The notes under the pieces: model-generated | The model's database searches: none | What the model was told of the DNA's origin: nothing | The model's input: only the letters and a program-made list of their open reading frames with translations | Assembly (NCBI GenBank): GCA_010093605.1 | Contig: MU004197.1 | Coordinates: 310,001 to 374,000, forward strand | DNA length: 64,000 bases | Direction: 5' to 3' | Origin: Lophium mytilinum | Taxonomy: Eukaryota; Ascomycota; Dothideomycetes; Mytilinidiales; Mytilinidiaceae | In this document: piece after piece, positions 34,227 through 45,356 of the stretch | Numbering within the stretch: the stretch's first letter is position 1 | Layout: every line of letters begins with the position of its first letter | Translations under genes and position numbers: made by a program

Positions 34227-34731
34227 TGACTGCGTTAGTCGCAGGTTTTAGGTAGCAGGGGGCCGGGAGTCTTTTCCAGTGAATATGTATGCCCAGTCGA
34301 GGTCATGAGAGCGTGTTTCTAGTAAGTTGGTCGTATTTGCGAAGAAGCAGCTGCCTGTTTAACCGCGTTTGCATTGAAGTCATGGGATTTTCTCGTCTTT
34401 CCTACAAACCTGCGAAGCTACTGGTGCGCCGAGGTTGTAAGGGGGTACGCTATCACGTAGTAAGCTGTGAGGTCGCATTGGGAATGGCTGTCCAGTGACA
34501 CTTATCATTGGAAGTGGCGCAGAAAGGAGCTTTAAAACTGCTGCATTTCAGTCGAGATACCTCTCGTTCCTGTATTGAGTAAAAAATTGATAGCTTGACC
34601 CTTTTGATCGAAACTCGGAAGTAGATCGACCCAGACTCCTCACGAAAATGACAGTACCGCTCAGAAGCAAAACAGAACGTGATACTTCCACAGATACGAA
34701 CAATTTGCCTGACCTTGCTCTGAATCTGCTC
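34227..34731. other. Spacer between the MULE and copy C
   Basis: About 500 bp downstream of the copy C stop codon, with normal base composition. No gene is seen; probably the copy C 3' region. Confidence 0.4.
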
Positions 34732-35982
34732 TTATCGAACCTGGTCTCGAATGGAGACGCATTGCTCATTAGGATAATGAATCAGCCCACCTTCCGCCGC
34801 CTTCCATGCCCAATCCGCCCAAGCTAGACGAGCTTCCACGACAAGAGGATCAAGGTATCGGACCTCAATGTCTTCTTCCTTATGGTCTTTGCGGAATTTG
34901 AACAGATCTTCCGCGACTTCGCTCAAGGGAAGAATAGGTCGGCCCCGCTTTGCAGCCCTCTCTTTTTGTATGCAATACGCGCGGTCGAGATCGTCCAATG
35001 CACAGCCCCTGTATGAAAGACTTCTTGCCGGAGAAGCAGCATACAACCGAGCTGCCTCTTCTTTGGTGCAATGGTGGGGGCAAGGAGGTGCGGACTCTTC
35101 TGGTACCGCTGTTGCGGTTGGCGACTCGAAGTCCTCGCCTGGATATGGAACACTGTCTTCTTCCCCATACGAATCATCGATGACCCTGTCGTCCGGGAAC
35201 TTCCTTTTGAAGCGCAATTTTGCTGGAGCTGTTGGAGATTCCACGTCTTTATCCGCATAGACTGAGTCATCTGGTTCGAAATAGGTGTCATCGATGACCG
35301 TGCCGTCCGGGAATTTCCTCTTCGGTGGCAAGGCTACTGTTTCAATTGGAGCGGCGACACCCTCATTTGGGTCGTTGGGTTCGAAAACAGTTTCTTCAAT
35401 GACGCGGCTGTCATCTAGTGCTGTGAAGGACGGTGTGTCCAGAAGCGTTATTGGCGAGAGGTTAAGGGGGTGATCTCCTCCGTCTTTGTCCGTCGCTAGT
35501 TGTACTTCTGAGCCCTCTCCACCGAACGCTCGTCCAGATCGATGCCTTGATTTGACAGCCTGTGTATCTTGCTCTAGAGACGCCTGTAATTAAGTATATC
35601 AGCCATCTGCAGGCATTGCTCACGGTGCCAGCGGCAGCACTACATTGGGTACTCACAGTGGAAAAAGCTCTCGGAGTTTCTGTGCCGTCGCGACTCTCAG
35701 AGGGGAGCTTATCACGGAATCCAGGAATGTTACGAAATCGAAGCTTTCGCGAGTGTTCTCCATGGTCCAGAATCTAGGCTGTAGTGTCAGCGCGAAAAAA
35801 AAACTAGTTAACAATAGTAGAGGTCAATAATTCCCTACCTGTAATTTCCGAGCGTTCGGAAGTGGTTGACTTGGTTGAGATAACGGAGCATGCGCGGGAG
35901 CTTTGCCTTTTCTACGCTTCTTGGATGCCGGAGCTCTCACATCTTGGTCCTTTAGCTTTCGTGATCGAAGCTCAGGTGGCAT
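34732..35982 (-). CDS. Paralogous cluster family, copy C (unknown function)
   Basis: Exons 35982-35839, 35773-35657 and 35583-34732, all phase 0, give 370 aa, the longest copy. Exon 1 starts MPPELRSRKLKDQDVRAP and is Lys/Arg-rich (SKKRRKGKAPA). Exon 2 contains RKLRFRNIPGFRD, aligning with the FAGFRD of copy B. Exon 3 has an acidic motif repeated in tandem: KRKFPDGTVIDDTYFEPDD then KRKFPDDRVIDDSYGEEDS, with a weaker third copy upstream (DDSRVIEETVFEPND). The family domain follows: CPHHC, KEEAARL, YRGCALDDLDRAY, WADWAWKAAEGGLIHYP, C-x4-DQVR, then the stop. No known domain. Confidence 0.7.
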
Positions 35983-36377
35983 GCTTGTGAGTACGAGGAC
36001 TATATAAAAAGTAGCGGGTAGTAAGCCTGCTAATCTAGTGATGTCGTGGGCTGGTTGCCGATGGTTGTCCGGTGGTGGGGGGCGTGAAGAATAAATAGAA
36101 AGCAACGAGAAGAGCGCCCTTTTCCATACGCGAGATATAAGCTTGGAACAATAAAATAGTACAGTAGCCCTGAAAATTTAAGTTCGTGAATGTCGAGCTA
36201 TCAACTTTACGAACGCAAGGAGTGAAGTATTGGAATAGTGTCTACTCTATGTTCATTAGGCGCACAAAGCCATGTAGTCACTGGTTGACCCAAATTCCCG
36301 CAAATAGCAAAACGCTGCCCCGCTTTAGACATCGCTAGAAACTCAGAAGAGATATTAAGTCCTTGGGCTTGCGAACC

Positions 36378-37462
36378 CTAAGGGTCTCGATCCAGAACCT
36401 GATCGCGGAGCGATCCGCACTGTCCACGTGGGAGGTGGAAGAGACCCGCTTTGGCTGCTTTCACAGCCCACTTCGCCCATTCAGTTTGCGAGTCGACGTA
36501 GTACACATCCAAACCACGATGCTCGATGTCGTTATCTCGATCTCGCATGAGATACCTCGCGTGGTCAGTAGCAATAACGACGAGGGGACGAACCACATAT
36601 CCAGCGTACTTCTCCGCCTTCGCTTGCTCAAGGAGGAAGATCCGCTCGATGCCGTCCAAGATGCAGTTTCGGTACGCAATCTCCGTCCGAGGAGCAATAG
36701 CATGAAGTCGGGTCGCCATATCTTCGTCGCAGTGTCTTGAGCACGCGACTTCAGTCTTGGCGAGGCCGTCCGCAGCTGTCTGGAAGTCCTCGTCCGGATA
36801 CTCCTCGTCGTCTGACTCGAAGTACGTGTCTTGAATCTCCACGCCGTCGAACCTCCCCTTCGGCGTGGACTCTGCGTCAGGCATGGTGATATCTGTCCTG
36901 TCTTGCAGATCAATCTGCGAGATACCCAAGGAGATGACCCCTTCGTCCTCTTCAGTTGCAAGCTCAACCGGTCGACCCTGGGCATCGACTAACTGGCTGC
37001 CCTCCTTCCACACTGAGACAACCCGATCGTCCTTTTCAAAAGGAACATCCTGCTACACACGGACATATTAGATTTTGAGTTATCCTGAAAGGGGGGACAT
37101 CGCCACTTACAGAGGACGGTTCTACTTTAATAGTGGTGGTGTTGTCGGCAATATCGAATTGGCTAGGTTTCTCGCGATACCCAGCCCACTTGTTTCGAGC
37201 GGTGGGGTGGACAGTCAGTGGCACTTGGCCAAGCATCTAATGGAGAAGATTAGTAAAACAGGTCTTTCGTCGTTTCTGACTAAAATGAAGCGCTTACGCC
37301 CAGTGTTTGAAAGTTCGGCAGAGCTGGCTGATGCGAAGGAGCCTTGTAAGTATTTGCTGTATGTTTTCCTCGCGTTCCATTGGGAGCGGCGGGTGCGGTC
37401 TTGAATTCTTGCTCCTTGCGCGCCTTGTGGTCTGCGTTGCGGAGGTTGTATGGGGCCGGCAT
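36378..37462 (-). CDS. Paralogous cluster family, copy D (unknown function)
   Basis: Exons 37462-37298, 37236-37111 and 37049-36378, phase-0 introns, give 320 aa. It starts MPAPYNLRNADHKARKEQEF, exon 2 starts MLGQVPLTVHP (compare MLGQIQPS of copy B), and exon 3 carries GRFDGVEIQDTYFESDDEEY, a single copy of the motif that is duplicated in copy C. Then CSRHC, DMATRL, YRNCILDGIERIF, DIEHRGLDVYYV, WAKWAVKAAKAGLFHLP and CGSLRDQV. Likely nuclear or cytosolic, as there is no signal peptide. Function not recognised. Confidence 0.7.
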
Positions 37463-38522
37463 GTTATCTGAGTTGAGTGTAGATTATGTGGGAGAAACGG
37501 CTGGTCAGCAAGGTTTGCGGTTTACTAGTTGCGTAGTTTGTGGAGAGCCAGTTGTTGGTGTTGGTTGCGCTAGTAAGTATGTTATGAAGCTGATTGTAGG
37601 GATTAATGGGTTTATATAGGTAAAAGAAACAAGCGAAGGGCAGTGAACGGAGGGAGCGTGCCTGGACTAGTGGGCTCTAGTGTTGTAGCATCTTGAAGTG
37701 TAAAATTCACATCTAAATTGATTTAGTTTTTTGGGACTTCGTCGGGGATTACTGACGAGAGCCTCGCAAAACGGAGCGTGTCCCCGCTGTGAGTTCTCTA
37801 CGAAATCGCACGCTTGGAGGTGGAGAGGATTGGAGCTTTACTCCTACCGGAGAAAGACGAGTGGATTGCAGTTTAGATTTGGCCCTAGAGAGGTATCTTG
37901 AGCAAGCAGGACTGCGAGCCATATGCGTGGTGCTTGATAGTATAGATTAGCGGGTTCCCAATCCTTACTCCTATGGTTCATCGATGGGATTAGGTCTTAG
38001 AATTGCAGTATAACTTGCATTGGGCCGCAAATACGATCAGATGAGGCAATCCTAGAGTCAGGCAACCCAACAGATTGGTAAGTGCCCGGAATACACCCAG
38101 GGGAGACGGTTATATGCATGATTGGTCGACCGGATCTCGACAACAAAGCGTTTGTTCTATATATAACGCGAGTTAGCATACGCGATCTTCCAGCTGGAAC
38201 GTCGGAAGTTCACCGTCAAGTCTGCCGCCGTACGTAGCCCACTCGGTCAGCCTGATGCGACTTGCTTCTTTGTTTATGTCGTTATTCAGTTCACTGTCTG
38301 GTTTTGCCGTCGTTGCTATAGTAAATAGACTGAAATCTCGGCATAACCGTCAGCACATCTATTATGCCCAAAGAATAGATATATAAGAGTGGACTTACAA
38401 GTTCCCCGTTCTCAGGTCGCCACTCCGCAACCTCCACAACTGCAACACCACCGCGCCAGACCTTCCACACCACATCGACTGAATCTCTGTATAGTATTAT
38501 TATATTACATATCCAATACAAA
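37463..38522. other. Spacer between divergent copies D and E
   Basis: 1.06 kb between the two start codons. No supported gene. It presumably holds both promoters. Confidence 0.4.
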
Positions 38523-39592
38523 ATGTCTCTCGGCAGGCATGAAAGAGAGATGATGAGGAGGTTCAAGATCCTCCAGCAGCAAGGCCTTGTGCCATCCCCT
38601 CCCCTATTCAGCAAAGAGGTAAGCCAAAATTATCGGAGCAGTGAAGCATATCATTACTAAATGAATACGGCAGGATGATCCCATAGAGGCTGCAGAATCG
38701 CAGCAAGATCCGATGCAGATCCCAGCATGGCGGTCGCGAAAGCCGCTGGCCGATCCCGCCGTCAGTCCACCCGGTCGATCTCTTCGCGAGATTCAGGAAG
38801 CGTTGCGGGCCAACGATAACGAAGAACACGAGCACCCACGGAGGGTAGAGTCACCAATCGACTTCGGCCTGGGAGAGGTAAGTCAATATGGGTGGTATGA
38901 ATCGGAGTTCGAATACTTACATCGTCTAGTCCGACAAAGCAAGTCTTTTGGAGCATGCCCCCTCGCCAACCCGCCCTAGTTTCCGGGCATCTCATACCTT
39001 CGATTCTCCACCGAGCTCAGGCTATGTGCCGAGTACAGCTACAAATCGTATCCCCTCATTCCCAGATACGGATTGGAACCAAGCCCCACTGGCTTTATAC
39101 TTCGAGACGATGAGCCACCTGGTTGATCGTCACCTCATATACTCCGAGATCCGTACCGGCTTGCACTCGAAGCCTGCGGTAGATGGACGATCACCGACCA
39201 CGTGCAGTGTACCCAAAGACGTAACCGAGGCGCACCTTGCTGGTGAAGGGCAGGCTATCGCGCACCGGTCGTCCGCCCAGATCGCCGGCTCTATCGTTCA
39301 AAGGATCGAGAGGATGATTTGTATGGATAGGCAACGGGTTGCGCAGGATTCCGCGTGGGTACATCCAAAGCCTCAGCCCAAGCCACTAAGAGAGATTGTG
39401 GCTGATATGTTCCACTACCTAGAGCAGGCCAAGGAAAAGCGCGTCGCAGCCGGAGAGAGCCCATGGTACGTGGTTCACGAGTTGACCTGGGCCGAATGGA
39501 TTCGCGAGGCGGTCTATACTGGAGTGTGGCATCTCGCGGGAGAGCGGGAGGAGTGCGAGTGTCTCGGTGTGGCCGTGTATGAGGCCGACTGA
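38523..39592 (+). CDS. Paralogous cluster family, copy E (divergent member, unknown function)
   Basis: Exons 38523-38618, 38674-38877 and 38930-39592, both introns phase 0, give 320 aa, the same length as copy D. The start is MSLGRHEREMMRRFKILQQQ, without the PYNLR start of the central copies. Exon 2 has a basic/Pro-rich stretch with PGRSLREIQEALRANDNEEH. The C-terminal domain is diverged: VQRIERMICMDRQRVA, a lengthened middle, then LTWAEWIREAVYTGVWHLAG and EECECLG. It has a TTCS cysteine but no CxxHC. The shared intron pattern, plus the WAxW-G-H-C ending, ties it to copies B-D; the ending is closest to copy F. Confidence 0.65.
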
Positions 39593-40090
39593 CTTGAAAT
39601 TTGGTTGACATAAAATCTGTAGATAGGCTCTGAAAGAAACCTAGATTTGTCTTGGCGTTATAGAGATGGTGCGCTTCGCTCCGGTTTAGAGTCCTGGTAA
39701 CGTGTCAGTCTCGGGTCTTATCTATAAAGTCATACACATGTCGGATAAATTGCGCTTCCACATCCTTGAGTGTTCTCCAGGAACTCCGTATTTCTCGCTG
39801 CTAGATCTGCTGTGTCAAATGTCGAGCTCGAGTGTTTTCATTTTCCACTCGTTGGTTTGAGAGGATGGATAACACATGTCAAAAGATATGAACACTTTCC
39901 GCGTACTACTGTCAGTTTTGCTGCTACCGCGGCCACTGACATCAGCAGTAACTCAAGATACTTAGTAATATTTTAGCCAATATTTCCGCATGCCATGTTC
40001 CTCCTCTGATTTTTCATTCCCTTCACGAGAGATCCCTTCGACCCCAGGTATGGTTACCAAGCTAGCGTCCGAACCTGAACCGGTTTCTCC
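39593..40090. other. Intergenic spacer before the ALE1 3' end
   Basis: No gene is supported; probably 3' UTRs of copy E and ALE1, which converge here. Confidence 0.4.
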
Positions 40091-42029
40091 TCACTTTCTT
40101 TTAAACTCTGCCAACTTTTCTTCAACGGCCTTCCTGATATCCATCCCAACACTGCCACCCCTCTTCCGCCTCTCTTCAATCTCTTTCCTGACCTCCGCAA
40201 CAATCTCGTCCATCTCCGCCTCTGGATCATCTGGCAGTCCGAGAGTGGGTGCGCGTTGGATTCTCTCCTTTGCTTGCTCGATCTTGACGACTTCCTCGAT
40301 CTTGCCCTTGTTGCGTTTCTTGAGCTGGGCTTGGAGCTGTGGCTTGATAGGAGAATTGAGGGCACCAAAGCACACAGCGACGCCAATGAGGCAGTAAAAG
40401 TAGACACGGGACCAGACGGTGATGGAGCCTGTGAATGAAAGGAAGACAAAAGGTGCGACGGTGAAGGAGAAGGCGAGCTGGGTAATGAGTATCGTGACAA
40501 GGTCATAGTAACGCTTCTTGGGGGTCTCGGAGCCACCGTCGGCGGTAAGGAAGAATGGACGAAGCAGGCGACGGCCATCTGTGGCATGTTAGTCAGTTGC
40601 ACTGAAAGAAGTCGTGGTAGGGTTGAGATGTATACTCTTAGCAATCGTTTGTAGAAGAGATGCGAGGATGAAGGCCATGTAGTATCCTGGGTAAAAGCCG
40701 TGCCAGAATGCGCTGGTAAAGAAGGTGGCCAGAGTTGCCCGGAAGCCTGGCTTCTTGCCCTTTGGTGTTACCCTCAAATATACGTAGTTGCGGAGCCAAT
40801 TGTTGGTATTGATATTCCAGTTTCCAAGGTAAGCTCTCGTATTCTGTGCGGTTTCAATATCCCAGGGTCGGACATTCTGTAAGCGATGCCATGAGGCGCG
40901 CCCCGTCTTGGCGTCAATACCGTTGTAACCAATCCCAGAAAGGATACATGCACCTTCCGTTAACGACCAGACGCCATAGTACTTCATGCGAGTAGTCAGG
41001 CCAAGCATGTGAAGATTCCAAACTCGGCGAATGATCCCGTACTTGAGGAAATCGTCAGAGAGAAGGGCACTGGTGTTATACCAGGCGGAGAACTTGAGAA
41101 ACGCGAGAATCCAGAGGATGCCATAGCCAAAGTTCCAAGCTGCTGGAGTACCGCTGCGGGGAATCTTGCGCTTCTTGCGGGTCGGAGGGGCCTTGGAAGG
41201 ATCTACGCCGGGAGGAAGCTGGAACATACTGGTGCTGATGTATTGACGATAGTCACAGTAGTCGAACGCTGGACCAGCCATCAATCCAGGAAAGAAAAAC
41301 TACATGCCCCATGAGTAATTATGTCGAGAGTGCTGATACAAAAACTTACGACATATCCGGCGTAATCAAGCAGGTCGGGAATTTCTTTGATGGCATGCTC
41401 TTTCTGAAATTCAGAGAGCTCGGTTTCGGGAAGCTTTCCATCATACACATTCCAGCAGAATGCCGTGAGCTTCATGATCAAAACCATTTGGGCACCAGTG
41501 ATATCGATAGACCCAGGGTCATTGATGGTCATCCGGTGGATGTGGTTCACGGACATATGGCCCATGTTGTAGGCGAATCCGATCCACGGCATGTAAGGGG
41601 AATCGACGAACATGGCTATAGCATAAGTTACCCCCGATGCCCATATTAGCGTCCGTAGGCCATCCCAGAGGTCGAATAATCCAATGAGATAAAATAGGGA
41701 CACTCTGCACTGAGTTAGTGTGGTTTCGGAGATAGACATGAAGTGTCACGAACCCCACTATGAACACATTCTTCCGCCAAGGTAAATTATCGGGGATTCG
41801 TTTTAAGATGGCAGCAAGAGGATATGAGAGGAGGAAGGAAAAGATGAGTTTGACTGTTGACAGAAATTAGGTCCAGTACTCGCATAATACTATTGCCAAT
41901 CTTACGCTCATCCACGGAAGCTCCTAGGGCGTTTCCCGCATACTCAAAAGCTACCAGCGGGCAAGTTAGATGGCTTTCTACAAGTCTAGATCCCCAGATA
42001 GACTCACGGGCGTTGATATAGGGAAGCAT
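40091..42029 (-). CDS. ALE1: MBOAT lysophospholipid acyltransferase
   Basis: Six exons on the minus strand (42029-42008, 41950-41906, 41853-41754, 41704-41350, 41299-40636, 40578-40091) give 557 aa. It re-acylates lysophospholipids in the ER membrane (Lands cycle). MBOAT hallmarks are visible: the NINTNNWLRNYVYLR segment with the family Asn, and SAFWHGFYPGYY with the catalytic-type His. Many hydrophobic segments fit a polytopic protein (VSLFYLIGLFDLW; LVTILITQLAFSFTVAPFVF). The C-terminal ~90 residues are Lys/Glu-rich and probably cytosolic. It begins MLPYINAPFEYAGNALGASV as in fungal Ale1. Divergent from CWC27 (341 bp between starts). Confidence 0.93.
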
Positions 42030-42370
42030 GATGAATGTTGAAGGTGCAGGGAAGCGATGTAAGATGCCGAGGGACAGTTTGTGCGAAAAGAAAAGGTGAC
42101 GTATTCAAGCTCGGTTCGTCTTCAAGGAGAGCACAGCATTTTCGAGCTTCGAGGTGGGGACATTGATAGAGATGGATAGTATCCAGCTTCTTAAATGAGT
42201 GAGGTTCTTCACAGGTCGGGAGATTCTGCCCGCTGCTTCCTTGACCTGGTGACGTCGCTTTAGACCCTGTGCAGCTACCAAGTCCAAAATCGCTGATCGC
42301 CGAAAGCGCGCCAAGGCGACACCCAAAAGCTCAACACCACGCCAAAACATCACAATCTCGCTCGCCCGCT
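42030..42370. promoter_or_regulatory. Compact divergent promoter between ALE1 and CWC27
   Basis: 341 bp serve both genes. No uORF of clear importance; an in-frame open stretch upstream of CWC27 starts only with a non-ATG codon. Confidence 0.5.
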
Positions 42371-43885
42371 ATGAGCTCCGTCTACAACCTCGAGCCCCAG
42401 CCGACCGCCAAGGTCCTGCTTCAAACGACCTCAGGCGACATCGAACTCGAGCTCTTCGCGAAGCAGACCCCGATTACCTCCCGAAACTTCATACAGCTCT
42501 GTCTCGATGGCTATTACGATGGCACGATATTCCACCGCCTGGTCCCAGGCTTCATCATTCAGGGTGGCGATCCGACAGGAACGGGATCTGGAGGGGAGAG
42601 CAGCTACGATGGCGAGCCGTTCGTGGACGAATATCACAGCCGGCTGAAGTACAACAGGCGAGGTCTGCTGGGGATGGCAAACTCTGGGAAGAAGGACGAT
42701 AATGCTAGCCAATTCTTTCTCACGCTGGGGAACACGCCTGAGCTCACTGGCAAAAACACTTTCTTTGGGCGCGTGGCTGGAGACACGATCTACAATTTGA
42801 TGAAGATGGGAGAGGCGGACCTGGCAGAGGAGGGAGGGGACAGGCCGCTGTATCCCACAAGAATCACAGGCACAGAGATACTGGTCAATCCCTTTGAGGG
42901 CATGGAGAAGAGGATCAAGACAGCAAAATCTACCGCAGAGGAGGTCAAGCCAAAGAAGAAGCCAAAGCGGAAGGCTGGAAAAGCCCTTCTTAGTTTTGGC
43001 GGAGAGGAAGGCGAGGACGACGCTCCAGCTCCGATAGTCAAGAAGGCGAAGTTCAACCCCAATCTTGTTGACACCGGCGAAGCAAACAAGCCCGCGAAGA
43101 AACCAGCCTCTACACCAGCCGCTGCAGAACCGACAAAAGAAATTCCCATACGACCAACACGCGCTTCTCCATCTCCTGTTTCAGTTTCAGCTCCAGCACC
43201 GGCATCAAAACCGAAATCCCCTCCTCGAACAGCGAAACCACGATCCCCATCTCGATCTCCCTCCCCAGAATCACGCCAGGCCGCCCTCCTCGCCCGAACA
43301 AACGCCCAAATCGCCGAGCTCAAAGCTTCTATGAAACGCACGACTACTACAGCAGCTGCGGCTCCCAAGAAGAAGTCTGTGCTCGAAGCACTAATACCTG
43401 AGACCTCGGTACGGGCGCGCAAGAGGCGACCAGGAGCCACAAACGCGGACACGGACAAGGACACATTGGCACTGCTAGATGCTTTCAAAGCGAAGCTAGA
43501 ATCTGCGCCTGTAATGGAGAAGCCTGCACGCCATGTGCCGGCCGCGGCGAACGGGAACGCAGATGGAGAGCCAAATGGAGCTGCCAATGGCGGCCATGCT
43601 CCGCTAAATGGCAATTCCGCGTCTGCGCCCGATGAGGATGATGAAAAGACGTGCGATCTACACTTCATTGTGGGCTGTCAGTCATGCACAGCGTGGGATG
43701 CGCAACAGGAGGAGGAATCGGAGGACGATGACGGGTGGATGAGCCACGCATTGAGCTTTGCGAAAGACAGGCTTGGGAAGGATCTCGAATGGAAGCGGAA
43801 GAATGAAGAGGAGCTCGTGGTCATCGACCCGAGGGAGAAAGCGAAAGAGATCAAACAGGGGAGGAAAGGTAAGGAGAAGAAATAA
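42371..43885 (+). CDS. CWC27: Spliceosomal cyclophilin-like protein Cwc27
   Basis: An intronless 504-aa protein. Residues ~5-175 form a cyclophilin domain (TTSGDIELELFAKQTPITSR, FHRLVPGFIIQGGDPTGTGSG, ASQFFLTLGNTPELTGKNTF). At the place where active cyclophilins carry the binding-pocket Trp, the sequence has Glu (TPELTGKNTFFG), as in human CWC27, so prolyl isomerase activity is probably absent. The rest is a Lys/Ser/Pro-rich linker (SPSRSPSPESRQ) and a conserved-looking C-terminal helix, SHALSFAKDRLGKDLEWKRK. The family joins the activated spliceosome with Cwc22. The start is ATG MSSVYNLEPQPTAKVLLQTT, with good family match. Confidence 0.92.
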   Translation: MSSVYNLEPQPTAKVLLQTTSGDIELELFAKQTPITSRNFIQLCLDGYYDGTIFHRLVPGFIIQGGDPTGTGSGGESSYDGEPFVDEYHSRLKYNRRGLLGMANSGKKDDNASQFFLTLGNTPELTGKNTFFGRVAGDTIYNLMKMGEADLAEEGGDRPLYPTRITGTEILVNPFEGMEKRIKTAKSTAEEVKPKKKPKRKAGKALLSFGGEEGEDDAPAPIVKKAKFNPNLVDTGEANKPAKKPASTPAAAEPTKEIPIRPTRASPSPVSVSAPAPASKPKSPPRTAKPRSPSRSPSPESRQAALLARTNAQIAELKASMKRTTTTAAAAPKKKSVLEALIPETSVRARKRRPGATNADTDKDTLALLDAFKAKLESAPVMEKPARHVPAAANGNADGEPNGAANGGHAPLNGNSASAPDEDDEKTCDLHFIVGCQSCTAWDAQQEEESEDDDGWMSHALSFAKDRLGKDLEWKRKNEEELVVIDPREKAKEIKQGRKGKEKK

Positions 43886-45356
43886 AGCGAATCGAAAATT
43901 CGTTATCTATCTATCCTTCATATAGTAGGATTCTCGTATTACTTCAAACAGCCTTCAAACGTGCTGGGCCGAAACAGATAGCGTTTCTCTACCATCAAAC
44001 CGAATGATGTCCAGGACCCCAAAAATACCTTGGAAAAGCACGTGCAATTACAGACAACTGTATGAACGTCGCAAGACGGCTTGGGAACACAAGAGCGATT
44101 GCCAAGTACGCAGCTGCACGGTCACAAGTGCCACGTGAGTAAGGCTAAGCCTATCTTTCCCCGGGGATACAATACCTCGGCCAAAGAACCAGCAACCTGC
44201 TCACAGAGATAGAGCGCACCGAACCTCGTGGATTGGAATTAGAAGGTAGACCGTGGCCTATGTCCTGGAAGGAAGTAATTAATAAAAGATCTTGCACCAC
44301 GACCATTTCATGAGCTTGTGGTGGGTATCGAAAGCGGATCCACTATGTTCGCCCGCATAAAACGTGGTCCCGGACACTTCATGCTTCTCGCCGAACACTG
44401 GTGGTTTGTTCTGCTGATGCTCGTCGCTGTCGCATATACATACTCCTCGCTATCCTTCTTCGCCATCCAGCAGCATACTTCAGCGAGCGGTGATCAACAC
44501 CGTCATATTTCCGCCCTCCACGCCCTCCACGCCCTCCGCCGCATTCTTCGTCTTCCTCTCCGTAATGTAAACCGCATCAGCTCACTTGCTCACTCCAAAC
44601 ATGAGCTTGTGCGGAGGCTGATATCGAACATGGGGCGGAGTGGCAGGATGTTCTTCCAGACAGTCGTTCTGCTCTACCCCAACCAGCATATCCCTTTCCA
44701 AAAAATGAGAGGTAGAGTGCGGGAGAGGAGTCTTTATACCCGGGCTCTGAGTCCATTGGGTGACTGTCACGTGATTCCTGCCTGAGAATGTGAAAAGTCA
44801 ACAAGGAATGCGTCGTCTGCCGACTCCTTAGTCCTTCCAAGAGAAGCTGACGATCACACGAACCAGCCCCGAGCTAAAGTGTTATTAGAAGGAGCTTGAC
44901 CCCTATTGAAACAGCACCCCGTCTCCTCACTTTATTCGGCAGGAGCCTGGAGTGCGAAGCCATTGTATCACCGAATAAGGGAGATCTCTAAAGGATGTGG
45001 AAAGTGGAGTAAATTACTAGCGCGCACTATCCCTAGTAGTCTTTAGTTCTCCGGCGACTTCAGCCGAGGATCTTCGAAAGCGGGGAGATCGGTGATCTTA
45101 TCGAAGGAGTACAAATGCTGACTGCCGCTGCAGTGATAATGCTTAGTTGTAAATATCTCTGACATAGGAGCGGACCTAACGATACAGTGGCGCCTTGAAG
45201 ACCGTTGACGAACCGGTCGAATACAACTTCATACGGTCGTATAAGCGCAGACTCGTGGGGAATTCGACACGTAGTGAAACGCAGAGACTTTCTTATGAGC
45301 CATGGCATGTATCAGTCAAATGACACTGTTCAAAACTCAAACTTTCTGCATTTGCA
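43886..45356. other. Intergenic region, one weak open frame
   Basis: The only frame of note is 44345-44785 plus (see separate entry). A TATAAAG on the minus strand at about 44737 and short antisense frames suggest there might instead be a small minus-strand gene, but neither is convincing. Confidence 0.35.
44345..44785 (+). CDS. Doubtful small protein with one hydrophobic segment
   Basis: From ATG 44345: MFARIKRGPGHFMLLAEHWW, then a hydrophobic stretch FVLLMLVAVAYTYSSLSFFA that could span a membrane, then a His/Arg-rich tail with an SALHALHAL repeat caused by a CCTCCACGC nucleotide repeat. No family recognised; codon use is unremarkable. It may be chance. Confidence 0.2.
   Translation: MFARIKRGPGHFMLLAEHWWFVLLMLVAVAYTYSSLSFFAIQQHTSASGDQHRHISALHALHALRRILRLPLRNVNRISSLAHSKHELVRRLISNMGRSGRMFFQTVVLLYPNQHIPFQKMRGRVRERSLYTRALSPLGDCHVIPA

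Noticed and set aside
42790-43668. 292-codon antisense frame in CWC27
   Set aside because: Shadow of the Lys/Pro/Ala-rich linker; no features of its own.
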